Below are positions 18,427 to 27,071 of a stretch of 64,000 bases of DNA, piece by piece. Positions within the stretch are counted from its first letter, which is position 1; each line of letters opens with the position of its first letter. The notes beneath the pieces were generated by a model. The model had not been told where the DNA came from, did no database searches, and saw only the letters and a program-made list of their open reading frames with translations. The DNA comes from Haloterrigena salifodinae (lineage in GTDB: Archaea > Halobacteriota > Halobacteria > Halobacteriales > Natrialbaceae), in the NCBI RefSeq assembly GCF_003977755.1, contig NZ_RQWN01000002.1, positions 744,001-808,000 on the forward strand, read 5' to 3'. A program made the position numbers and the translations under genes.

Positions 18427-19551
18427 ATGACCGTCCGCGAGTGGCTCCGCGACGGCGGGGGTCTCGATTGGCCCCGTGTGCTCCTCGCCGCGCTGTCGAC
18501 CACCGTGGTCGTCGCGTTGCTCGTCGCCGCCGCGACCTCGTCGGCCGCGTTCGGCCCCTACAACCCCTCGTGGGACGGCACGTCGGAACTCCGACAGCAG
18601 ACCGCGTCGGAATCGGGCGCCGAGAGCGAACTGATCCGCGACACGGCCCGATACGACGACTACGAGTCCAACGAGACGGTCGCCTTCGTCGTCGCCCCCG
18701 ACGAGACGTACGCGGACGAGGACGTGGATCGAATCCGACGGTTCATCGATAACGGCGGGACCCTCGTCGTCCTCGAGAACTTCGGGACAAACGGGAACCA
18801 ACTGCTGGCCGACGTCGGCGCCGAGACGCGGACCGACGGCGCCGTGCTCCGGGACGAACAGGAGTACTACCGCGGGCCGACGATGCCGGTCGCGACCGGC
18901 GTCGAGAACCACACCTACACCGAGGGCGTCGACCAGTTGACGCTCAACTACGCCTCCGCGCTCGAGACGGACGAAGAGGAGGCGACCGTGCTCGTCCGGA
19001 CCAGCGAGTACGCCTACCGCGATGTCAATCGCAACGATGAACTCGACGACAACGAGACGCTCGACAGCTATCCCGTCGCGGCGGTCGAGAACGTCTCGGA
19101 GGGACAGGTCGTCGTCGTCGGGGACCCGAGTATCGCCATCAACGCGATGATCGACGAACCCGATAACACGGCGTTCCTACAGCGACTGTCCGCCGACGCC
19201 GACCACGTGCTCATCGATCTCTCCCACTCCGAGGATCTACCGCCGTTGACCGCCGCCGTCCTGACGATCCGGGAACTGCCGCTGTTGCAGGTCCTCCTCG
19301 GCGCCGTGGGGATCGCTGGTATCGCGACCCTCTCGCGTCGTCGCCTCCGGCCGTCGCTCGAGCGCGTTCGGACGCGACTCTCCCGCCGGAACGACCCGAC
19401 CGACGCGCCGATCGCCGTGCCGTCAGGGGACGACGTCGATGAGCGTCGGGCGACCGCGATCCGGGACCGCCACCCCGACTGGGACGAGGATCGTGTCCGC
19501 CGCGTGATAGCAGCGCTTAACCGTGACGATATGGAACCGGACGATCAATGA
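18427..19551 (+). CDS. DUF4350-containing membrane protein of the MoxR cluster
   Basis: This 374-residue protein has an N-terminal membrane anchor (residues about 17-41), then an extracytoplasmic domain. That domain contains FVVAPDETYADEDVDRIRRFIDNGGTLVVLENFGTNGNQLL, the hallmark of DUF4350 (a GATase1/ThuA-like fold). A second membrane helix (ELPLLQVLLGAVGIAGIATLS) is followed by a cytoplasmic tail with a short helical C-terminus. DUF4350 proteins occur with MoxR ATPases, DUF58 and DUF4129 proteins and probably sit at the membrane face of that machine. Its stop overlaps the MoxR start by 4 nt (ATGA), showing tight coupling. Confidence 0.82.
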   Translation: MTVREWLRDGGGLDWPRVLLAALSTTVVVALLVAAATSSAAFGPYNPSWDGTSELRQQTASESGAESELIRDTARYDDYESNETVAFVVAPDETYADEDVDRIRRFIDNGGTLVVLENFGTNGNQLLADVGAETRTDGAVLRDEQEYYRGPTMPVATGVENHTYTEGVDQLTLNYASALETDEEEATVLVRTSEYAYRDVNRNDELDDNETLDSYPVAAVENVSEGQVVVVGDPSIAINAMIDEPDNTAFLQRLSADADHVLIDLSHSEDLPPLTAAVLTIRELPLLQVLLGAVGIAGIATLSRRRLRPSLERVRTRLSRRNDPTDAPIAVPSGDDVDERRATAIRDRHPDWDEDRVRRVIAALNRDDMEPDDQ

Positions 19552-20579
19552 ACGGCGACGACCCCGTCGACGGCAGTTCCATTGGTACCCTCGATGCCGA
19601 GCGTATCTACGAGGCCGTCCGCGAGGAGATGAGCCGAGTGTTGATCGGCAACGAATCAGCGGTCGAACACCTCACGATCGCACTATTCACGCGGGGCCAC
19701 GTCCTCCTCGAGGGCGTTCCGGGTGTCGCGAAGACGACGCTCGCGAACCTGTTCGCCCGCGTGACCGGCCTCGACTACACCCGCATCCAGATGACGCCGG
19801 ACATCCTGCCGGCGGACATCACGGGGACTCACGTCTACCGGGAATCCCGCGGCACGTTCGAACTCCAGCGCGGGCCGATCTTCGCCAACATGGTGGTCGC
19901 CGACGAGATCAACCGCGCGACGCCGAAGACCCAGTCGGCGCTGCTCGAGGCGATGCAGGAACGGCGCGTGACCATCGAGGGCGAGACGCTGAGTCTACCG
20001 ACGCCCTTCATGGTTATCGCGACGCAGAACCCGATCGAGATGGAGGGGGTCTTCGAGCTGCCGGAGGCCCAGCGCGACCGCTTCCAGTTCAAACTCACTG
20101 TCGATATCCCCGGTCGAGGGGACGAACGCGAGTTGCTCGAGCGGTTCGACGCCGACCCCGACCTCGGCCCCGAAACCGTCGACCAGGTCGTCGCGGTGTC
20201 GGACCTCCTCGCGGCGCGGGAGTCCATCTCGGAAATTCACGTCGCCGAGCCGATCAAGGAGTACGTCCTCGACCTCGTCGCGGCGACCCGGGACCACCCC
20301 GACGTCACCCACGGCGCCTCGCCTCGAGCGTCGCTGGCGTTTCTCGACGGCGCGAAGGCGCGAGCCGCGATCCACGGACGCGAGTACGTCATCCCCGACG
20401 ACGTGAAGGTCCTGACCGAGTCGATCCTTGCCCACCGACTCGTGTTGAGCACCGACGCCGACCTGAGCGACGTGGCGCCCACCGACGTCGTCGCGGACAT
20501 CGTCGACTCGGTCACGCCGCCGGGCGCCGAAGCCGTCGAACTCCAGCCGGTAAGCGACGGCGGCACGAAGCGAGAGTAG
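19548..20579 (+). CDS. MoxR-family AAA+ ATPase
   Basis: This 343-residue ATPase has Walker A GVPGVAKTTL at about residues 57-66, Walker B VVADEIN near 115-121, and the MoxR block RATPKTQSALLEAMQERRVT. Sensor 1 lies in MVIATQNPIEMEGVFELPEAQ, and a C-terminal lid follows. MoxR ATPases act as chaperones that insert metals or remodel partner proteins carrying vWA/DUF58 domains. Here a DUF58 protein is encoded on the other strand 2.6 kb downstream. The gene is coupled to DUF4350 by a 4-nt overlap. In related genomes the DUF58 gene commonly follows MoxR directly; here the cluster is broken and partly inverted by a lipoprotein gene. Confidence 0.93.
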   Translation: MNGDDPVDGSSIGTLDAERIYEAVREEMSRVLIGNESAVEHLTIALFTRGHVLLEGVPGVAKTTLANLFARVTGLDYTRIQMTPDILPADITGTHVYRESRGTFELQRGPIFANMVVADEINRATPKTQSALLEAMQERRVTIEGETLSLPTPFMVIATQNPIEMEGVFELPEAQRDRFQFKLTVDIPGRGDERELLERFDADPDLGPETVDQVVAVSDLLAARESISEIHVAEPIKEYVLDLVAATRDHPDVTHGASPRASLAFLDGAKARAAIHGREYVIPDDVKVLTESILAHRLVLSTDADLSDVAPTDVVADIVDSVTPPGAEAVELQPVSDGGTKRE

Positions 20580-20780
20580 TCGATCAGGGGCGGTCCCCGT
20601 CGATAGGGAACTCGTTTCTCGGCGTTCGATTTTCGTTGATGGAAACGTTCATGCTCGAGAACCGTGTCGACCCGCTGCTCGCCGATGTCGGCCACGTCGT
20701 CGATCGGTCTTGCTGTTGTGAACAATACCAATTGGACTGGAGAGCGGCTCATTTACCGCCGTGCGGGACCCACCACAGTT

Positions 20781-20790
20781 CTTAATATGA
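20781..20790 (+). promoter_or_regulatory. Promoter (TATA-like) of the lipoprotein gene
   Basis: A TTAATATG box is centred about 25 nt upstream of the ATG at 20810. That spacing fits a leaderless haloarchaeal transcript and gives the lipoprotein gene its own promoter, separate from MoxR. Confidence 0.45.
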
Positions 20791-20809
20791 CAGAACAGTA
20801 TTAATTATC

Positions 20810-21499
20810 ATGAGGCGACGTGATTTCTTCGCTACCGGAAGCATATTCGTTGCTAGTGCAGCTGCAGGATGTGTCGGCGATTCCTTCTCGCCCAACGCTC
20901 GGAGTGAGGCAAACCGCACACACTTTGAGAAAGTAGAGGGAGAGTACGTCGCTTCGATCCGGAATGGACTGGCTAAATCAGTAACTGCGGAGATATCGGT
21001 AACCGATGCTACCGAGACGACGAAAGAAGAGACCGTCTCGCTCCCACCGAGAGACACGACGCAGATTGAACAGTTATTCGAGACGGATTCAGAACCGTAT
21101 ACTGTGTCGATATCGGCTGCTGGTGCAGTGAAAGAAGGAACACTGCAACCGAGCAAGTCACCGGATAACAATTTTGTATACACAATTACTTCGGCTGGAA
21201 TCGAATTCACGCAAGAACGGAGACCGGCAGCCGATATCGCACTCTCGAATAATCTTGATAAACGCGTCGACGTTCGAGTGACGACCAGTGGTCCCGACGG
21301 TTCCGTTTATGATGTTCTCACCGTTTCTTCAGGAAGTTTTGTAAGTTTCAGGGATGTGTTCTCGGAGGAAGCCAAGTACGACGTCCATATCCGGGCCAAC
21401 GGAATGTCTGAATCGGTTACCTTCCAAAATTCAGCTACAAGCGGACTTTCGATCGGTGTTACGAGTAATGAACTCCGCGTCAAATCATACGATCTATGA
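20810..21499 (+). CDS. Tat-exported lipoprotein of unknown function
   Basis: This 229-residue protein begins MRRRDFFATGSIFVASAAAGC. The paired arginines of a Tat signal precede a short hydrophobic stretch and a lipobox ending in Cys21, so it is exported folded and lipid-anchored outside the cell. The mature part contains two beta-rich repeats that look like FxxY/Ig-like folds; the phrases VSLPPRDTTQIEQLF and SSGSFVSFRDVF occupy comparable positions. The gene uses many more A/T-ending codons than its neighbours, suggesting recent acquisition. It interrupts the MoxR cluster. No enzymatic motif is seen. Confidence 0.78.
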   Translation: MRRRDFFATGSIFVASAAAGCVGDSFSPNARSEANRTHFEKVEGEYVASIRNGLAKSVTAEISVTDATETTKEETVSLPPRDTTQIEQLFETDSEPYTVSISAAGAVKEGTLQPSKSPDNNFVYTITSAGIEFTQERRPAADIALSNNLDKRVDVRVTTSGPDGSVYDVLTVSSGSFVSFRDVFSEEAKYDVHIRANGMSESVTFQNSATSGLSIGVTSNELRVKSYDL

Positions 21500-21709
21500 T
21501 CTGGCGTAGCTTCTCCCTTGAAATCGAGAGGAGGGATCGTTGACCGTCTCCACTGGCGGATTTCGAGCCACTAGTCCACTATAGGAGAACGGCCACAACT
21601 AACGAGAAACCGTCGTTCGCGGCGAGGGAGAATACGATTACGGTGCACGAGTGAACACTCGCGAGAGGTACTGTACGCGAGCGTCCCTCGCCTCGCTCCG
21701 TTCCGTCGA

Positions 21710-22705
21710 TTACTGTGCTGTCGTCTCCGCATCCGCCGTCGGCTCCGCATCGCCAGCGGCCGCCGTTTCGTCTTCGGCGTCTGACTCGAGGTCCCACCGG
21801 CAGGTGATCAACCAGTCGGCCCGGTCGTCGCCCGGGGCGATCTCGAGTCGGACCGGCCGCTCGAGGCCGGCAGCGAAGCCGACGGCGAGGAACGAGGGGA
21901 TCGGATGATCGAAGCGGTCGATCGGGCCGAACGCGCTGTCGCTGACCGCGATCGTGGCGCGCCCGTCGCCGGCATCGACGTCCGACTCGGCGCTTCGCGC
22001 GAGTTCGAACTGCTCGACGAGGCCGTCGGTCAACTGGGCGGCCAGCGGCGCCGGGTCGGCGGCGGGGTCGCCGGTCAGCGCCCGTTCGAACGGCCGGAAG
22101 AGTTCGGCCCCGGTCGCCTCGAGCAGGAGGCCCCGGGAGTCGTCGTCGACGACGATCGGTCCGGCGCGCTCGTCGGGGAGCGAGTAGTCGGCGTGCTGGG
22201 GGACGTAGAGCCGGGCCGGTGCCGTCTCGCCGGGGAGGTACACCCGCTCGTCGCGGAGGCCGAGTTCGTCGCCGATCGCGGCGACGTTGGCGGTCGAGGC
22301 GGTATAGACGCGTTCGCCCACGTCGGCCGCGACGAACCGGCTGGGCGTGAGGTAATAGGTCAACAGGGCGCCGAAGAGCCCGGTCGCCCCGAGCGCGACG
22401 AGCACCTCCCGCGCGTCGGGGAAGGCGATGCTTCCCAGGGCGGCGACGATCCCGATCGCGGCGAGACCGATCGCGGTGGCCCGATACCGGGACTGGCGGG
22501 CGCGGACGTACTCCTCGCGCAGCCGTCGGTTCTCGTCGGCGAGGAGTTCGACCTGCGCGGCGAGTTCCCGGCGGTCGTCGTCGGTCGTCGCCTCCGTGTC
22601 GGTGACTGTCTCCGTCTCTGTCTCCGCGCCCGCGTCTTCGGCAGTGCTCGAGGCGGCTGTCGACGACGCGGACGGCTCAGTCGTGTCGATGTTGTTACTG
22701 CTCAT
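21710..22705 (-). CDS. Coiled-coil membrane protein of the MoxR-DUF58 cluster
   Basis: This 331-residue protein has a Thr/Glu/Ser-rich N-terminus and a short coiled coil at about residues 45-70 (ELAAQVELLADENRRLREEYVRARQ). A tandem hydrophobic pair follows at about 75-120. The C-terminal soluble domain has a YTASTANVAAIGDELGL block and ends with RPVRLEIAPGDDRADWLITCRWDL. The layout suggests a cytoplasmic or membrane-facing sensor-like domain. It appears to be a haloarchaea-specific family with no function assigned that I recall. It overlaps the next upstream gene on the minus strand by 11 nt, which places it in the DUF58 operon. Confidence 0.75.
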   Translation of the reverse strand: MSSNNIDTTEPSASSTAASSTAEDAGAETETETVTDTEATTDDDRRELAAQVELLADENRRLREEYVRARQSRYRATAIGLAAIGIVAALGSIAFPDAREVLVALGATGLFGALLTYYLTPSRFVAADVGERVYTASTANVAAIGDELGLRDERVYLPGETAPARLYVPQHADYSLPDERAGPIVVDDDSRGLLLEATGAELFRPFERALTGDPAADPAPLAAQLTDGLVEQFELARSAESDVDAGDGRATIAVSDSAFGPIDRFDHPIPSFLAVGFAAGLERPVRLEIAPGDDRADWLITCRWDLESDAEDETAAAGDAEPTADAETTAQ

Positions 22706-23231
22706 GGGTCGGTGAATCGGCGTCGGCGTCTACGTTTGCGTCCGGCGGGGTGTCGACGGCGTCGGGAACGAGTCCGAGACTGACGAGCTCGTACCGGTGG
22801 AGGGCGTAGGCCGCGAGCGCGACGAGGAGGGGGAGCGTCCCCGCGGCGATCCAGATGGAGCGGGAGTCGGCGACGATCCAGCCCGCCCCAACGAACGCGA
22901 TCGCGCTGGCGAGGACGACGACGGCGTCTCGCAGCACCGTCGGGGTCCGGACGACGGCGGCGAGCAGGACCGCGACGAACGCGAGTTCGACGAGCAGGAA
23001 CGTCTCGAGACCGATCCCCTCCGTGAAGGCGGCCGCGAGCACGACGTGTCCGGCCGCGAGCGCGTACGGCGTTCCGAGCCCGTACCAGGTCAGCGCCGTT
23101 GCGAGCCCGGCCACCGCGCCGATCGGCCCGGCGAGGAGCGCCAGCGCCGCGGTGAGGACGGCGAGTGCACCGATCGTCGACCGGGGACGATCGCCCCGGG
23201 TCGCCGGGTCGGTCGTCGGGGTCGCGCTCAT
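22695..23231 (-). CDS. Polytopic membrane protein of the MoxR-DUF58 cluster
   Basis: This 178-residue protein has five to six hydrophobic helices (starting STIGALAVLTAALALLAGPIGA) and an acidic C-terminal tail. It overlaps the DUF58 gene by 4 nt at its start and the coiled-coil gene by 11 nt at its end, so all three are one transcription unit. Comparable small polytopic proteins accompany haloarchaeal DUF58 genes. No catalytic motif is visible. A scaffold or membrane anchor for the complex is a guess. Confidence 0.75.
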   Translation of the reverse strand: MSATPTTDPATRGDRPRSTIGALAVLTAALALLAGPIGAVAGLATALTWYGLGTPYALAAGHVVLAAAFTEGIGLETFLLVELAFVAVLLAAVVRTPTVLRDAVVVLASAIAFVGAGWIVADSRSIWIAAGTLPLLVALAAYALHRYELVSLGLVPDAVDTPPDANVDADADSPTHEQ

Positions 23232-24700
23232 GCGCGCTCACCTCGAGCGCGGGCGCGTCCGTCCGAGAGGACCGTCGAGAGGCGATCCTGCGGGCCGACC
23301 TCGAGGGCGGTCACGCGGGACATCCGGGCGAGGTCGCGGCGCAGGTCCTCGAACTCGACGTAGCGATCGTAGGCGTCCTCGACGTCCGCGAGGCCGTCGG
23401 GCTCGTAGAGCACCGTCGGCGCGAGCAGCACCAGCACCGAGTTGCCGTTTCCGCGGGCGAGTTTGACCGTCTCACGGAGCTCCGCCGGCCGCGAGTCGTC
23501 GGTGAAGAGGATCGTCCACAGCCCCTCGGTGTTGCCGCTGTGGGATCGCCTGATGGTGCCGTAGAGCGGATCCGATTCGATGCGTTCGCGGTACCCCTCT
23601 CGCGCGGTGTAGAACGGGCGAAGGGTCGCGGCGAACCGGTCGTCGTCGTCACCGAGGCCGATGCGTTTCGCCCGAGCGTCGGCCGCGGTGAAGCCGCTGC
23701 TCCGGAGCGGCGGGGTCCGCCTCCGTCGGCTCTCCCGTCCGATTCCGTCGGCGGCCGACGGATCGACCGTCGGCTCGAGGTCGAGCAACCGACGCCGGAT
23801 CCGATCGTACGCCACCGGCGTCGTCGTCGGGTCGAGGCGAAACGTGATCCCCTCGTCGCCGACGGTGCGCAGTCCGACGGGATCGCCGAGGCGGTGCGCG
23901 CTCGCGGCCGTCGCGAGCGCGACCTCGCGGAGGTAGTCGAGTTCGGTTTCGTCCGGTCGCCCCGTCGCCAGCGAGGCGCGGTGGTCGACGATCAGTAGCG
24001 TCCGCCGGTCGGTCTCGGCCTCGTACTCGCGGACGTGGGGCGTCGCCAGCCTGGCCGTGGCCTTCCAGTCGATCCGATCGGCCGTATCGCCGGGCATGTA
24101 CTCGCGGAGTTCCGCGGGCTCGATCCCCGACCCGAGGCGACCGGCCTCGTGTTCGCCGTAGGCCATCGTGATCCGATCGCCGCCCTCGCCGACGTGGATG
24201 GTCCGCGGACCGCGGGGCTCGACGGTGACCGTCGGGGCCGTTCCGAGCGACACCGTCTCGCGGAGGAATCCGTCCGTCGCGGTCACGGTCGGTTCGTCGA
24301 ATCGGTGGTGGCCCGCGGTCGGCCACGTGACGTCGACCGTTCGGGTGGTCGCGGACGTCGTCGGATCGAGGGACAGCGAGAGCGAGTCGTCGGCCGCGGC
24401 GGCCGTCGGGAGTCCGCCCTCGATCGCGACGGCGAGCGGCGACGGCGCGGCCAGCCTCGCCGAGAGCGTGACCGGGACGGTTTCGCCCGTTCGAATGCCA
24501 GTGCGGGCGGCCGACTGCTCGACGGCCAGCGCGTCGACCGTCTCCTCGAGCGTGCGGTAGAACCGATACTGGCGCGTGACGATCCACGAGCCGATCAGCC
24601 CGGCGCCGCCGAGGAGGAGCGGACGGGCAGTAACGACTGCGACGCCCGCGAGAAAGGCCGCGAGGGCAGCGACGGCCCACAGTCGACGCGTGGGTTTCAT
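23228..24700 (-). CDS. DUF58 (vWA-like) membrane protein, MoxR partner
   Basis: This 490-residue protein has two N-terminal membrane helices (residues about 7-40), a beta-rich extracytoplasmic-like region, then the DUF58 core. The diagnostic string is REYMPGDTADRIDWKATARL, followed by a vWA-like domain beginning RRTLLIVDHRASL (the MIDAS-like Asp is in this strand). Residues about 330-380 form an Arg-rich linker. DUF58 proteins are classical clients of MoxR ATPases. The gene heads a minus-strand operon with two membrane proteins. Its start lies 160 nt from the divergent DUF4129 gene. Confidence 0.9.
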   Translation of the reverse strand: MKPTRRLWAVAALAAFLAGVAVVTARPLLLGGAGLIGSWIVTRQYRFYRTLEETVDALAVEQSAARTGIRTGETVPVTLSARLAAPSPLAVAIEGGLPTAAAADDSLSLSLDPTTSATTRTVDVTWPTAGHHRFDEPTVTATDGFLRETVSLGTAPTVTVEPRGPRTIHVGEGGDRITMAYGEHEAGRLGSGIEPAELREYMPGDTADRIDWKATARLATPHVREYEAETDRRTLLIVDHRASLATGRPDETELDYLREVALATAASAHRLGDPVGLRTVGDEGITFRLDPTTTPVAYDRIRRRLLDLEPTVDPSAADGIGRESRRRRTPPLRSSGFTAADARAKRIGLGDDDDRFAATLRPFYTAREGYRERIESDPLYGTIRRSHSGNTEGLWTILFTDDSRPAELRETVKLARGNGNSVLVLLAPTVLYEPDGLADVEDAYDRYVEFEDLRRDLARMSRVTALEVGPQDRLSTVLSDGRARARGERA

Positions 24701-24860
24701 GTCCGACCGGTCTCCGTGAATCTTGTTGAAGGTATTGGTGTTCGGCGGCTGCAGCGAACGCGCTTGGCCGGCGCGCCCGCATCCGACTGCGCCGACGAGC
24801 GCGAGCTGTCACCCTCGCAGAGAGAATAGTTTTTTGTCGTGGGCAGTAAACTGAATCCCT

Positions 24861-26948
24861 GTGACAAACGCCGTCGGTCGAACGCTCGTCCTCGCCCTCC
24901 TGCTCGTCTGCTTCCCGTTGAGCGCGACGGGTGGCGGAATCGCCGCCGCTTCCGCGGGGAGCGTTGACGACGGCTCGGCACTGGCCAGCGTCGCGGCCCA
25001 ACAGGAGTCGCCGGACGCCGACGGAGACACCGCGGACAACGACACCGTTCGCCACCGAAATCCCGACGAGTACGACGAAGGAGCCGACCAGGCCGAACTC
25101 GAGCGGTGGCTCTCCGACAAGCTGTCGGGACAGCTCGAAGAAGGAGCGATCCAGCTCAGCGAGGGCGAGGCCGACCTCGCGAGCCAGTTCGTCGGAGACG
25201 AGTACAGCGCCAGACTCGAGCAGTACGCCGAGGTGACTGGCGACGCCGAACGGGCCGAATCCTTCGACCAAGCGCAGAACGAGCAGAAGCGAATGACCGA
25301 GGCGGTCAGCGAGTACGAGAAGACGAAAGAAGAGTACGAGGCGGCGCGCGAAGCGGGCGACGAGGAACGCGCTCGCGAACTCGCCCGCGAACTCGAGTCG
25401 CTGGCCGAGGGAATCGGGAACTCGAGTCAGAACGTCCAGGACCACTACGACGCGATCAGCAACGACAGCGATATCGACCTGACCGACGCCGCCGAGGAGA
25501 TCGAAGACGTAAACGAGGAGGTCCAGACCGAACAGGCGGCGGTTCGCGAGGAGTCGTTCGTCGAAACGGAACTGAGTATCGAGGCGACGTCCGAATACAT
25601 TTCGTTTACCGACCCGCTCGACGCGAGCGGCACGATCGAAACCGAAGACGGAACGCCGATCGCGAACGAGGAGATCCGTCTCAAGGTCGGGAATCAGGAG
25701 ATCCGAACCGAGACGGACGAAAGCGGGTGGTTCGATTTCGAGTACCGGCCGATCTCCGTGCCGCTGTCGGCCGACTCGGTGACGGTCGAGTACGTCCCCG
25801 AGAACGAATCGGCGTACCTCGGGAGCGAGACCAGCGTCCCGGTCGATATCGAACAGGTCGAGCCGACAATCGCGATCGATGACGTCGAGCCCGCCACCGT
25901 CGCGTACGGCGATCGCGTCGCCGTCGACTACGACCTCCGCGTCGGCGACGAACGGGTCGACGACGTCCCGGTAGTCGCCTCGATCGACGGGACGCCGCTC
26001 GGACTCTTCGGCTCCAGCAACGGGTCGACTACCGGGAACCCGACGGTGCCGGCGGACGTCCCCTCCGGCGAGCACGACCTCCGGATCTCCCTCCCCTTCG
26101 AGGATCGAGCGCTCGCGAGCGTCGCCGACTCGACGACGGTCACCGTCGCGGAAACGGAGCCCGAACTCTCCGTCTCCGCGAGTTCCACCGGCGAGCGGGA
26201 GGTCACGGTCAACGGCACGCTCGAGGCGACCGGCGGCGGGGTCGAGGGGCAATCGGTTCGACTTGTCGCCGACGGGACGGTTCTCGAGACGGTCTCGACG
26301 GACGCGGACGGCGCGTTCGGCGCCTCGGTCACGGTCCCTGAGGAGACGGCTACCGGCGAGGTGCAACTGGTCGCCGTCCACGACGACGAGGGGACCAACC
26401 TGGCGCGGACGGAGGCCACGACGACGGTCACCTTCCCGACAGCCGCCGACTCGCTGTTGCCCACGTGGGCGTGGCTGGCGCTCGGACTATTCGTCGCGGC
26501 CGTCGGCGCCGGCGGCTACTGGTATCGCAACCGAGCGTCGGAGCCGGCACCGGTGCCGACCGACCCGGACGAGGTCGACGACGCGCCGACGGCGGCCGGG
26601 ACGCCCGACCCCGTCTCGTCTCGGACGCTCCTGTCGCGGGCGAGCGACCAGCTCTCGAGCGGCAATCCGAACGATGCGGTCCGGGACTGCTACGCCGCCG
26701 TTCGGCAGTCCCTCGAGTCGCGGTTCGCCGCGTCCGGTCCCCTGACCCACTGGGAGTTCTACCGCCGGTACAGCGACCGGTCGGCGGACGCCGAGACGGA
26801 GTCGGCCCCGCTCCGGGACGTCACCGAGGGGTACGAACGGGCGGCGTTCGGGCCCGACGGCGTCTCCGAACGCGAAGCCGAGGCGGTCCTCGAGCGGGCT
26901 CGCGAACTGTGTTCCGAGGCGACCCGGACTGGTCCGGCGGACGATTAG
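24861..26948 (+). CDS. Secreted/anchored DUF4129-containing protein with Ig-like domains
   Basis: This 695-residue protein uses a GTG start that puts a signal peptide at the N-terminus (TLVLALLLVCFPLSATGGGIAAA). A coiled-coil, Glu-rich region covers about 70-220, and two or three Ig-like or carboxypeptidase-regulatory-like beta domains about 235-525. One membrane helix lies at about 534-554 (WLALGLFVAAVGAGGYWY). The cytoplasmic C-terminal domain at 586-690 has SGNPNDAVRDCYAAVRQSLESR and THWEFYRR, which match DUF4129. DUF4129 is often fused to transglutaminases and belongs with MoxR, DUF58 and DUF4350 genes; here the transglutaminase is absent. It probably links an extracellular sensor or adhesin to the cytoplasmic machine. 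Confidence 0.85.
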   Translation: MTNAVGRTLVLALLLVCFPLSATGGGIAAASAGSVDDGSALASVAAQQESPDADGDTADNDTVRHRNPDEYDEGADQAELERWLSDKLSGQLEEGAIQLSEGEADLASQFVGDEYSARLEQYAEVTGDAERAESFDQAQNEQKRMTEAVSEYEKTKEEYEAAREAGDEERARELARELESLAEGIGNSSQNVQDHYDAISNDSDIDLTDAAEEIEDVNEEVQTEQAAVREESFVETELSIEATSEYISFTDPLDASGTIETEDGTPIANEEIRLKVGNQEIRTETDESGWFDFEYRPISVPLSADSVTVEYVPENESAYLGSETSVPVDIEQVEPTIAIDDVEPATVAYGDRVAVDYDLRVGDERVDDVPVVASIDGTPLGLFGSSNGSTTGNPTVPADVPSGEHDLRISLPFEDRALASVADSTTVTVAETEPELSVSASSTGEREVTVNGTLEATGGGVEGQSVRLVADGTVLETVSTDADGAFGASVTVPEETATGEVQLVAVHDDEGTNLARTEATTTVTFPTAADSLLPTWAWLALGLFVAAVGAGGYWYRNRASEPAPVPTDPDEVDDAPTAAGTPDPVSSRTLLSRASDQLSSGNPNDAVRDCYAAVRQSLESRFAASGPLTHWEFYRRYSDRSADAETESAPLRDVTEGYERAAFGPDGVSEREAEAVLERARELCSEATRTGPADD

Positions 26949-27036
26949 CGGACAGCGACGCTAGCGCACCGCTTGCGGCCGCAGCGCGTTTTATTATAGA
27001 TGGTAAATCTAAGAATAGGGGGTGAAACGCCGGAAA

Positions 27037-27046
27037 CCTATAAGTA
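27037..27046 (+). promoter_or_regulatory. TATA-like promoter of the two-HTH gene
   Basis: CCTATAAGTA is centred about 31 nt before the ATG at 27072, the spacing expected for a leaderless haloarchaeal transcript. Confidence 0.5.
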
Positions 27047-27071
27047 ACGTTCTGGAATAGGACCGGAGTAG

